A program made the translations under genes and the position numbers. 64,000 nucleotides of DNA from Glandiceps talaboti (Eukaryota; Hemichordata; Enteropneusta; Spengelidae), in assembly GCF_964340395.1 (NCBI RefSeq), contig NC_135570.1:3022501-3086500 (forward strand), written 5' to 3'. The notes beneath the pieces are model-generated. The model had not been told where the DNA came from. It did not search any database and worked only from the letters and a program-made list of their open reading frames with translations. Below are positions 47,785-60,900 of the stretch, piece by piece (within the stretch, counting starts at the first letter, position 1; every line of letters starts with the position of its first letter).

Positions 47785-48908
47785 CTACGTTTTCATATCC
47801 AAATTGACGTACATAGCCGGTCCTTGAGGAACACCCTGTGACATGTCCATGTAGTCATTATCCGGTATACTAACGGATGGTGTAATTCCAGTTGTTGGCT
47901 GTGCATAGATCGGAGAGGTTGGGATTGCCTCTCCAGGTTTTTTAATGGCCTCAGGAATATCAGACTGCCGTCTATTAAAACCAACATAACTTTCAGCATG
48001 TCCATTTGATTTGCCATTGTGCTCTAGTGGAACGCTTCTCTTTGGACTCATGATGTCTGAATTATTTAACACAGCTGGGTGGGACTTCTGTAACCTTTGA
48101 TTTGGATTGTGTATAGGAATCCTCCCTAACTGCATGGAGAAAAACAAAAAGTGTTATACTTACAGTGAGATGCATATACAATTGACACTTTGTTGTTTTA
48201 GTAATCAACATTGTATAAACTAATAGGTGATATACTTGAAAGTGGCACAAGCTGAGTTTATAATCTTTTTACTCAAGTGAAAATACTTCAAAACCTCCAT
48301 TGTTATATGTTAATGTCAATGCATGTTTTCTATGACATTACAATTGTCTTCTGGCATTGTTAGATCAGCTGCTTGTATTGTATAACACATATACATAAAG
48401 ACATAAGGACATTTTGTTCTGTTCTGTAATCAAAAATTTTTTGTACATGGAATAAATTATTATTGTATTGTAAAGATTTCCTCAAACAATTTTTATGCAT
48501 ATAAGAAAGTACGTCATTTGATTGTTTATACGTTAGTTATTTCTTGTAATACCAGGTTTGAGTTCAGACATGACTGTGGATGAACAGAACCTATTACAAA
48601 CAGGGAAAGTAAACAAATGAATTGGATTAATAACACTTGCCACAGCATGTTGAAAGTACATAGACTCATTCACTTTAGCTAATCTCCTCACTCAGTTTAT
48701 ATTAACCATACATGCTCCCCTAACTCAGTTTACATTAACAATATGTACCTGTCTTGGTCGTTTGGTATGAGTTCTTCCAACGCCAGGGGAGGAATAATTG
48801 ACAATGAATCTCTCTGCCTGTCCTTTGTTCTCATAATACACATTTGGAGGTAAGGACAATGTAGCGACAGTGTTTGCACAGTTCTGTTCTGCTTGCTTCT
48901 TCTTTTTG
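47785..48908 (-). other. Cytoplasmic tail exons with SH2-type tyrosine motifs
   Basis: Exons 48749-48908 and 47785-48129 encode the tail after the membrane helix. It opens with a four-lysine stop-transfer and has no recognised domain. Tyrosines sit in short linear motifs: YYEN (residues 835-838), YVGF (912), YAQP (939, pYxxP type), YMDM (957, YxxM type) and YVNL (971, pYxN type). These are the classic preferences of Grb2 (YxN), PI3K p85 (YxxM) and Crk (YxxP). The motifs are visible; phosphorylation and binding are inference. The human pro-EGF tail, as I recall it, does not resemble this one. Confidence 0.8.
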
Positions 48909-51900
48909 CTGAAATGAAACAAACCAATGATGACATTATAGTCAAACTGAATACTTTCATTTTACTAAATAATTCTGACAAATTGTATAAAAGCTGTCAT
49001 GCAATGCAATTCAGGGAAAAGCAAAGTCCTCTTTCTGGCAGATCACTCAAAAATAATTTTAGAACTTTTTATTTATTTAAGTGAAATGAACATTTTGATT
49101 AAGGATGCACAGGTATGGGCTGTGTCTTTGGAGGGCTATAAATAACCACCAATAGAAAATCCACAAACAATCAACAGAACACAGCCAGGAACTATTATGA
49201 ACATTTCTTGACCTTAAGGTCAAACATCCTGGTACTAGGTCAAACATCCTAGTATTCAACGTCAAAGATCCTAATACTTTTGCTCTAAAACTTACATTTT
49301 AAATAAATATTTACCTTCTACAATAGAAAAGTGCTATAACGGTGGAAATCACAGCCACAACAGGAACAGAAACACCAATTGATATGTACAACTTCTCTTT
49401 CAAAGGTAGACCAGACTTTGATCGGTCCGACAAAAAGCTTTTGTACTGGCACCTGGTTCCTGTGTACCCTTGAGCACATCTAGCAAGACATAAAGATATG
49501 AATTTAAAGGTGCAAATAGAGTCAACTGAGAACTCTAAACACAAACACTGAGCAGTTCCTGGATTATGTCAATATGCATAATAATAATAATAACTATTAA
49601 CTTTATGTCGATAGCCTCACAGGTAAATATATTTTTTGTGTGAGGGTTGAGAGTTACTATTATCCCTAGGAAAGACCTAAATCTATACCAGGTCCCCAAA
49701 TATATAGCTGGGTTGACTGGCACACAACCGTGGTTCAAATCTTGCCCAGGAACTTTAGCCATTCAGAAACAATGGCAGCGGGGCTCAAACCTGCAGATTC
49801 CAAGCCGGCCACACTAACCATTCGGCCATCATGACTCCTTATTGATATTCATACTACGGTAATTAACATAACATGAAAAGTTTGTGTTACTTTGCATGCA
49901 GTATTAGATGGATAATTTTTTCATATGTTATCACTGATTCTGGTTGAACAGTTTTCTATTTCTGACATGGCGCATTGGTACGTAAAAGGATATAGAACAT
50001 TGACAAGTAAAGAGAAGTCTGGATATATTATGTGAACATAAGATTGAAAATGGCAGATAATACCATCATAGCGCAGAACTAACCCATGTGCCTGGCAGTT
50101 TCAGGAACACAAACTGTAAATTAGGTGCTATGTCATCTGGCAGAGTGTTGAAGATACATGATTCAAGTGGCAGTGAAATTTATGAGGTGTGGGTCTGTTG
50201 AACTTTGGACATGTTACCTTTTGAACTTAAAGCATTTTACTTCTATGATTGATTTTTGTTAGACTATTGTATCCCACAGGATTAATTGGTCATTTCTTGT
50301 CATAGATGTTGTCAATCCTTACAGAGGCTTGACTTTTCCAAACAAGTTCAATGATCATCCAATTCCATGGTGATAGATCTCAGGCAATGCTTTTATCAAA
50401 GTCTAATACCAAATACATGAACGTTTCAAGATCTTTGTAATAACATTGCATTGTGGGTAAATTCAATCTACAAATAAATTAACACACTTTCATTGAATAC
50501 GGATCATCTCATTCTGGGAATGAGGTACTAGTGCATCATGGGTAATTTCCAGCCTGTTTCTGTGGTAAACTTACTTGCAAGCCAACTCGTCAATCATCTC
50601 GTAGTACACACAAACTCCACCATTCAAGCAATACTTGTCATAACCAAGGGGACAGTTATCATGGTGATCGGGAGCCTCTGTGATTTCTTCTTCTTCTTCA
50701 ATAATTTCTATAAATTTAAGACATTGGATGGATTTCAATAATTTTTTTGGCTATTAAACTGTGATAATTGTCTTACAAATGGGTCAATTAATTCTCAATT
50801 ATAGATATATCCATTTTGCAGTGACCGAAATATACATCTGTTATGTTGAAAGGTTTGCATTTTAGTAGTATTATGGTTACTAAAAAGATAACAGATTATA
50901 TAGTTTGGCCACTAGGGGCACTATTTGACAGACAGTTTTGATCGTTGGTGCAATGTGACAAAGCTGGTTGTTATGGTAACTCACCTGTACAGTTGAATCC
51001 ATCACCATGGTAACCAGTTTGGCAGTGACATTGATAACCAGTGACGGTGTCTATACATAATGCATTGTCATCACAGTCTGCAATACCACTTGAACATTCA
51101 TCTATAAAAATTAAAAAGTTTTAGTTGAGATATGTCATAAATTTCAGGACTTTGTGTCAGAGTTGAGCAGTAGTGTGCACAGTAGTCTAGTTCCATGATG
51201 GACTGTATACACACTTTTAACCATCTATTCAAGGTCCTAACGAAAGGTGTCAAGTGTGTTTGAGCGTCATGGTGAATGAAGAATGAACTGTGCATGTCAG
51301 TAGTAATCCAACACAAATTGACATCGCTCATTAATACATTTGATACAGCTGTTTTGACCATGTTTTGACTATTGCAGGAATTTAGCATGTAATAATGATA
51401 TGAAAATGTCCAACTCCTCATCCTGTTTGTTTAAACTAAGATCACATGGGGATGCGAGGATGTCATCATGTTTATATGAACCCTGAGGGAGGAGCACAGA
51501 ATTATGTGCAATTGTTGGGGACCTTGACTAGACGGTAAAAGTGTGTATACTGTCCATCATGGAACTAGACTATGTGCACAGTATAAGTGGAGGCTTCATA
51601 CTAGTAATTAATGTACATCCATTTGTTATACTAGACATGTACATCCCATGTACATCATTTCGTTTGACTATTTACAATCATCAATGTTCCTATATACCCT
51701 CTGAATTGACTAAGAAACAATTACTCATTAGAGACACCTGACAACAGCCACTGATGATGCTGATAACACACAGGCTAAAATTTGGGCATTACTAGCTTCC
51801 AAAGAATTGTTTGACTCTGTGAATACAAATATTAATTTGTAATGAAGTATTTGTTTATTACCTAACTGGCAGGATCTCCTGTCTTCCTGGAGACGGTAAC

Positions 51901-54900
51901 CATGGCGACAAGCACACACAGCCTTATTTAAGAGTTCTTCCTCCTGATAGCATAGTTGATCACACAAACCATTCAGTACAGAGCAAGGATCCAACTCTAA
52001 ACAAATATCACAGAGTTATGAGAAAACTAGATAATTGTTGCAAGAATGAATGTTCATGGACTCTGGGTTTAAAATTAGTATTGAAATTTCTACTCACAGA
52101 ATCACAAACTCTTTGAAGTGAATCATAAATTTTCAGTGACATCTCATCAGCATCGTCAGGTGTGTGTACTCTAAACAGGGATGCAAGCATGGAAATCCCA
52201 GCTGTTTCTCTGAAGCTCAATTCACGTGTCTCTTCTGAGACATGTGATAATAATCCATTGTAGTTACACCCCTGATGATGCTGGCAAGATTGTCGGTGAT
52301 AATTTGGGATTTGCTACCAAGATTTTTTAGACTTGGTGAGTAGAAATTACATTTACTAGATAATTTGTTCTCATATGCTGTATGTAAGACTAGAAAGTGT
52401 AGACACTATTGTAAACAAATGCCCAATGTTAGATTTTTAAATCCCTGTTTTACTCAACTTGTATTTTTTTGTGTACAAACAAATATCCCCCCCCCCCCCC
52501 TCTCCAGGTAGAGAGAGGCTTAAATCAGTGTAAGAAATGCAAATTCATAAATACACAACTTTAAGTGGAATACTTTACTAAGGTCAAATCACTTTCTAAA
52601 ATAAATATTCTAAAGTTGTATCACTCAAATATATACCTGCAGTGTTTGGTTTCTTCACTGATGGATGTATTATTTGCAGGCCTGACGGGCGGTCCATGCT
52701 ACCTCTTAGTCGTACACGGGAGTCGCCAGAAGTTTCATCAATCCTGACGAGGACATTCTGCGCCAGGTCCGTAAACCATACATCATCTTTGAACTGTGTA
52801 ATTGCAAATGGCTGCCCAATGTCCGAATCAACAAGAGTATATCGGCCAGTACCATCAAGGTTGATGACTTCTATTGTTTGGTGTTTGGCATCGCACCACA
52901 ACACTTTATTTTCTTGGTAATCTATTGTTATTCCGTTGGGCCATGTCACATTTACAGAAGCAACAACAGCTCGTTTTTTCCCATCTAAACTGGAAACTTC
53001 TATTTTAGATGCATTATCTCCCCAGTCAGTCCAGTAAAAAACACTGTGATGAAAATGAAGACATTTTTATAAGTTTGCCTCATAAATGACTATGAAAACT
53101 GAAATCACAACTCTGCCTCAATATTCATGTGCTGTGGAGTTCCACAATTAATATGAAGGGAATTCGAAATACATGACATATGCAGATATAATGGTATAAG
53201 GCCAGCTTTTCTTTCTCCATTATCAATTTTTTATACTTGCAATATCATTTTACCTCATGCTAGAGGGTCAAAATGAAACAAGAAAGGTGACTTATTCTCA
53301 CACATGTATGTAGATATGCATAATTATGTATATGTGTGTGGCGTTGAAATCATGGTGTTGTGACAACAATAAAATGATTGCTATTTTATTACCTGCCTAA
53401 GGTGGTTAGTTCTATTTCAGGCAACAAGGATTGCATAGTTATCATTTGGAAGGCTGGGACAGGAAGTCTCCAGTTGCACTATCTTGCTATAAATAAAGGT
53501 CAATGTATGTAAATGTGGGGAAAGAACTCACTTGAGATGTGGATAAATAACAATACCACGTGGTTTGGTGATATTAGTGGAGATAATCACTTGTTTTCTT
53601 GTACCATCTAATTCACTCCGACAAATTCTTGCATTGCTGAAAAAGTGAGATAAATACAATACATGAAAGTGAACTTTCCACCCTAATTGATAGGGTCATA
53701 GTTGAGTTTTAATCATCATATAATATTATAAAATAAAGCAATAATTGAAATTTGAGATCTTTTAATAATCCAAGTGCAAAAATTTTTACAAAAGAAATGG
53801 GAAAGGGGCATGCACAGATGGGAATAACCAAGTACCTTGAGTAACAGCTGCATCCCAAATAAAGTACATGGGTGGGAGGACAAATGCAAGGTAGACTAAT
53901 GCGAAAGTGGACAGAAACCAAGGTAATTGTGGTGTTCACTGTTGGTGGTGAACTTTGGATTCTTGACATAATTTAAGCCTTTAAGATGTGGCACAAATCT
54001 TGAACACATGTTGGAATACTTTAGCAAATATTGACAACTATAAATTGATTATCTTGTGTGACACGTACCTAATTAAAGTCAATGATACAAATGTAGAGTC
54101 AACATCAAAATCACCCTCCCAAGCTTATTATCAATTTCAATGTCAGATACAAATTCATGTGTATTAGGGAGTCCAAATCCAAATGAGACTCCCTAGCTAA
54201 ATTACAATTTCACAGTATGTCAATCAAACAGTACTGGGTTCTGCATCTCATAACTCTTACAGTTGACCAATTCTTAGTGTACTACAACACAAGACATGAC
54301 TGAGTACTTCTTTCTAAATCACTTACTCTAGCTCTGTCCAGTATAGTTTTCTGTGAATCCAATCCACAGCAATGCCTTCTATACCATTAATATCATGTGC
54401 AAGAATCAGCCGACGTGATGTTCCATCAATAGAAACTTTTTCAATCTTGTTCAGATCAGCATCGGCAAAATATAATGCTTGTCCTGTCAAGAGATAAAAT
54501 GTTTTATGTCAAGAAAAGTTACACCCTGAAAAAATTCTATGCTACAACCTGGCAATGAAAGAAATATGTACAAAAATATTGTTTCCATTAATTTTGGTCT
54601 GAAGTACAGAACATGTTTACTGTATTATTTTTTTGTCGGGAAATACACAATCAGTTTCTTACTTTTGGTGGGAAACATAGAATAGCTTAGTTCCTTAATT
54701 TTGGCAGGAAATAAAGAATAGGTTAGTTCCTTAATTTTGGCGGGAAATAAAGAATAGGTTAGTTCCTTAATTTTGGCGGGAAATAAAGAATAGGTTAGTT
54801 CCTTAATTTTGGCAGGAAATAAAGAATAGGTTAGTTCCTTAATTTTGGCGGGAAATAAAGAATAGCTTAGTTCCTTAATTTTGGCAGGAAATAAAGAATA

Positions 54901-57900
54901 GGTTAGTTCCTTAATTTTGGCAGGAAATAAAGAATAGGTTAGTTCCTTAATTTTGGCGGGAAATAAAGAATAGGTTAGTTCCTTAATTTTGGCAGGAAAT
55001 AAAGAATAGGTTAGTTCCTTAATTTTGGCGGGAAATAAAGAATAGCTTAGTTCCTTAATTTTGGCAGGAAATAAAGAATAGGTTAGTTCCTTAATTTTGG
55101 CGGGAAATAAAGAATAGGTTAGTTCCTTAATTTTGGCGGGAAATAAAGAATAGGTTAGTTCCTTAATTTTGGCAGGAAATAAAGAATAGGTTAGTTCCTT
55201 AATTTTGGCGGGAAATAAAGAATAGCTTAGTTCCTTAATTTTGGCAGGAAATAAAGAATAGGTTAGTTCCTTAATTTTGGTGGGAAATAAAGAATAGGTT
55301 AGTTCCTTAATTTTGGTGGGAAATAAAGAATAGGTTAGTTCCTTAATTTTGGCGGGAAATAAAGAATAGGTTAGTTCCTTAATTTTGGTGGGAAATAATG
55401 AATAGGTTATTGTAGGAACTATGGAAAATATGGAATTACAAACCTATTGGGTCATAATCCATGGCAAGTACATTCCTCATATTATCTGATAATACCAATC
55501 GATAGTTAGTACCATCAAAGTTGATACGTCGGATGTCATTTCGATTTGCAAATACTGCAAATGGTCTGTATTCCTGCACTGGCGTTGAGGGGGTAAGACA
55601 TCCAGTACTGTTACAATCACCAGGACCTACACACAAGGAAGATATTAAACAAATCAACGATACATAGAAATAATAAAATGATGTACATGACAATTCAGTG
55701 TCTAGTTTACATAATACTGCATAAATTAAATTTGATGGTTAATTTGCATAATAATTTGCATGACATCCAATACTCTTTCCAGACCAGAGAGGGCCAGGTC
55801 CACTTTTTATATCATTTTTCATGCTGTGTACAGTAACTTATCAGAAGTTCTACAATACACACTTTCTGTAATTTCAAAGTTACCAACACTAAATCACTTA
55901 CTGATAGGTTTTGAATTTGGCTGTCTCTTTGCATGTACTATGTTGACATCAAGGGGTTGGCTTGTACTGGAACTAGTACTAATACCAACAACATCAGCAC
56001 CGGTGTACTTATTAGCTCTCGAGATTGTCTTTTTCCTTGAGTCTGTCCAGTACACATGGTGAAGGAACATGGATAACGAATAGGGTTGCCCACTGTCAAA
56101 AAATATTACAAGAAAAAATTGTCAACTTCTTGAGTTTGTCACTATTTCAGGAATCAATAAAAATACATATGCAAACCACCAAACAAGATGTTTTGAGCTT
56201 TTAAAGAGCATCTAGAAGTTTATCTCCCACAAATGGTTTAGATTAGTGAACAAAGGGATGGGGGGGGGGGGGGATTTCTTAGTTGTGTAGTGTTCCAATG
56301 AATAGCGCCCTCTACAGTTAGTTTGGCAGTGATGATTTGTAAAACACAACTCTCACTATTTCTAGGAGAAGTCCCTGCAATCATATTTATGCCTTTCAGT
56401 CATTCAACTAGGTGACATTAGTCATTATGTGTGTGAATTTTTCAAATAAAATCAAAGCATATTGAAGTTTTGTGACTTTGACATTGAGTTAGATAGATGT
56501 TGTTTGTCTGATCATATAATACAACCAACAACAGGCAAGCATTTACAAGCAGAACTTGTTACAACCAGTGTAAACTGGTAATGACATAATATTCTTAATA
56601 AGGAGTGTATTTCACTATCTGCATACACATATTTTGATATTTTGGATGGCAATGTCCTAAAGTTGAGTTTTCTTGGTTGTCTTAGATATGATCAAGGGAC
56701 AAAGTTCAGAACTGACTTTCATCTTTACTCAGTCTATGAGAAGGACTACACATGGTAAGTGTCGGGTAATATTGGGATGAAAAATATGAGGGTCACATTG
56801 TCAAATTTCATACAAGTAAAGAATAAAACTTAAAGTCATTTTGGCTCATGCCTACCATTAAAGACTGAATATAGTTTGCAATTACTGTCTGATGTACAAG
56901 AAAATTCAAAAGCAGATCACTATTTTTCCTGAAACTTACTCTGTTCAAAAACAAACATCTTTTCTTACTACACGTATGTTGAAAAAAACGTGTTCTATTC
57001 CATGCTCTGTTTACATAGTTTAAGGCACAGCATAACTTATTGCAAATAATTGTCAATAGCAAATCACGTTTTTCCTGAAATTTACTCTGTTGAAAAAAAA
57101 CATGTTCTGTTCTATGCTTTGTATGGTTAAGGCAGAGTGCCCTCTTATGATAGCCAAATTTTGTTGTTGTGGGTCAAAATGAGAATAATTAGTATTTCTT
57201 GTGAGTCACCACATAGTAAGAGATAGGGAACACCACACTAGAAAATGTGTGTGTCAGTGGCATGTCAAAATGGCTTAGAAGTTAGAGGTCGTGCTGGTCT
57301 ATTAAGACACTGTGTAACTTCTTGCAAAATAAAATAATGTCAACTTATGACTTACTCTTCCATGAACAGTACAATCTTCCTGTTGCTCCCATCAAAGTTG
57401 ATAGATTCCAGCGTCCTGGTACCATTATCCACCCAGAAAAGACGCTCATCAATAAAATCCAAGGTCAGGCCATTTGGTTGTAGAATAGAACTAAACACTA
57501 GAATTTCTGGCTCTGTACCATCCAATCTACTATACAAAATTCTAGGTGATGACCCCCAACAGGACCAATAAAGCCGGCTGGAGGGGAGACACCAAAACAA
57601 ATTTGTTAAGATCATATTCAAGGTCAAAGTACTGAGAACTGCTTTCAAAAACAAATTTTTAATGTGACAGTATCTGATTACAAGGTTAGTGCCTTGGTAT
57701 CACCCCAGGGCTACTCAGAACTGGTAGAGCTCAATTTGATTATTAAAACAGACCTCAGCTCTGGGGAAATGGTGTAAACACCGGGGTCACTGTACACATA
57801 ATGTAGTAGTAGTCAATGGTAATGAATTAACCTTTTCACTTCCAGCACTACTAAAACATTTTCCCGCCAAATGTATGCCATCAAAATCCAATAGTTGTTT

Positions 57901-60900
57901 TAGTAACTTATTGAAACATTTCAAATTTATTTTTGAATGTGTATCACTGAAAGAACATTTCTTCATGAACTGATGATCATGAAAATCGGGTGACTTTCCC
58001 ACCAACATTTTTTGATTTGATGTTTTTCTGTAACCTTTCAAAATATCTCAATTTTGATTCTGTACCATTGGAGAAATAATACTTATGTGATAAATTGTTT
58101 TACTTTCCCACCAAAGCAATAGATAAAAATTGGCATTATTTTGTAACTTTTAGAAATATCTTCACTTCACTTCATTTCAAATTTGGAATGTTGGCAAATT
58201 AGTTTTCATGAATTAATGCATTACTCTTCTGCTAAATTTATTTGATACAAATTCTTGTTTCCATCACTTTTTCTCCTCTCAACTATATTCTAGATTGGAG
58301 TCACTGGAACTCTGATAGACTGGTAACTTGATGTAACTCTGATAGACTGGTAACTTGATGTCAACATTTTCATAAAAGTGTTCATATATTTAATATTTGA
58401 CGTTTCTTATGATCCCGACAGACGTTTTTGAAATAACGAGCTGAAGACGAGGAAACATAATAGATTCAACAGGAGGCTTGATATCAATAGTTCAGTTGAC
58501 CTTGCACTAAGTAGTTAGTATACAGTAGCAGTTACTTTCACAAACACAATTTTGTCGATTTTTTTTCTTTTTGAAAAAAATCCACAATCGGTACTTTAAT
58601 ATTATGTTTTTCAGCTTACAGAAATAAGATGGTGCGCCCAAGATTATTCTACAATAAGGAAACTATTGTTCACTTGGTTTGTTGGTTTGTTGGACTGCAT
58701 TTCCTGTCTACACCAGGAAAATTGATATTATGTTTCAGGAATAGTAGTACTACTGGAAGTTTTCAACAAGACTTTCTTCATATGCATTGTGATGTGTCAG
58801 AAAACACAACACTATATGATATGCACAGTATATGAAATAAAATAAATTTGAATTTAGTACCTCACATCTCATAAATTTAACTTTATAAGTTGTAAACAAA
58901 AATTGTGTGGTTCTGATTACATTCAATTTTAAAATGGGTGGGGTTATTTTATTTTATTATATATTTTTTTCATGTGTGAGTGTCTAGTTCAGGTTTTCCA
59001 TTGTTTTCCAAATGGTCTCTGTGTTGTTTATTTCTTCCTATCAGCTGTACAGCCATTACAGATTGGAAGAACAGTTTTATTTTGTCTTTTTAAGTTGATG
59101 TCAGTTTCCGCATCCACTATTTCTCGTGAGACTTCATGATTTTTGCGATTTTATTATATTTTCTCTCGAATACATCATACAAAAGTTTAGGGTCAGCAGT
59201 GAAAAGCCAGGTGGGGTTGAGTAACCGGAACGAAACAATTTTTTTTAGGCCTAAGACTGAAATAGTACAAGTGAAGGTGAGCATAATTTCAGAAAATTGA
59301 TGAAAAATAGCAGAGTTACAAAATAAATGATGTTTCTATGTCAGAAACTTTAGTTGGCAAGAATACTTTATACAACTTACCCTTCTAAAGGATCAACTAC
59401 AATACTACGGGGTTGTAGTACTGACATATGAGCAATTTCTTGTCTGTTACTTCCATCCAATGAACTCCTCTCAATTTTGTTATTCTGTGCATCTGTCCAG
59501 TAGATATTATTGTTAATCCAATCTACTGCTAGGCCAACAGCTTTCACATTACCAAGTTTTAAGATATCCTGAAATGAAATACACCTTATTCATTCATTAC
59601 ATATACAGAAACCATTTATGGTATGACTTCAATGTCAGTATGCAAAATATAATTGTTTGTCACAACAATATGTTCCAGAGGCTGATAAGACTTCCAAGTT
59701 CTGCCAGTGCCTCTAGGATGTTTGTTTTCAATGCAGTCAATTCTCTCTCTCTCTGTTTTGAGAATTTAGGTGGCGTTTAGGTTTATGTTACATCTTTTTG
59801 ACAGTCAAAATGCTCTGATGCATCGTGTTGTTACATGTGATATGCGGTTTATTGGTGGGCTTATCAGGCCCATTGGCTGAAGATTTTACATTGACTTTTT
59901 TTCTTTTAAAATACCTTATAATATTTTGCTGTTTGTATTTTGATGTAATGTAGTATTTAAGTTGTGTTTTTTGTTCTTCTGAAGAATATTTCATACTTCT
60001 TCTGAAGAGAAACACACCACAAGACAACTTCTCTAGACAATGCATCCATAATGTTTGAAATAATAAATAATTCACCAGTTTTTGTTTGATTCATACACGT
60101 CTTGTAGTTCAACAGCATGGCAAAACTAGCTCTCGTAACTTTCATCTCTAAGAGACTAAGAGATCTATCAGTTTGGTAAGGGCAGTTCTCAAAGGGTCAA
60201 AGAGTTGGGGTTCAAGTCAAATTGTTTATTTAATCATGTAAATGAAGTCAAGTTTTGTTGGTTAAGACTAATCTGTATTCATATATCTTTGCATTAAAGT
60301 GAATTACATTCTCCCTGGAGGCAGATCCTTGTCATTTGTTCTTGTCAGGTCTTATTTATTTGGACACAATGCAGTTTTAGTTGACTTCTCTACTCCAATA
60401 ATTGTACTTTGACCTATACATAGACACATTGTTTAGTTTGCAAAGTGTTAACAATCTTACACTTGATTTATTTTTCTACCTTTATAAATCAAAAGTTACA
60501 ACTTCAATGTTGATACTTCAATTCAGCATTTTAAAACTACAACTTAATTCAACAATTATGGTATGATGTATAAATAGACACCAGCTGATGAGTTTAAAAG
60601 CTTAGTTTAAAACGTCAGTTAAACTATCTTGTATTATTTCAATGTCAATAAATGCCTTTGATGGTGTTTTGAGCACAGTTCACACTGTAAGAAGAGTTTC
60701 CTTAACCTAGAGTTCAGTTCTGTGGGGATTTTTACCTTTCACCTTTCCCCTACCATGCCTGGCATTTTGCTAGCAGCCATTTATTCAAACCTAAATTTAG
60801 ATTACAATTTCCCGTGCACAGCGACATTCAATTTCACTTGAATATGGTAAATATGTTTACATCATATAACTCAACCCTCTGAGATGGTTCTAATCACATG

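Noticed and set aside
49773-49836. tRNA gene
   Set aside because: Box A and B are present, but the acceptor stem does not close and extra SINE body follows.
52008-52220. Minus-strand frame of 70 codons inside the EGF-gene intron 51997-52636
   Set aside because: Joining it would break the consistent phase between exons 52637-53043 and 51862-51996, and it has no EGF or YWTD character.
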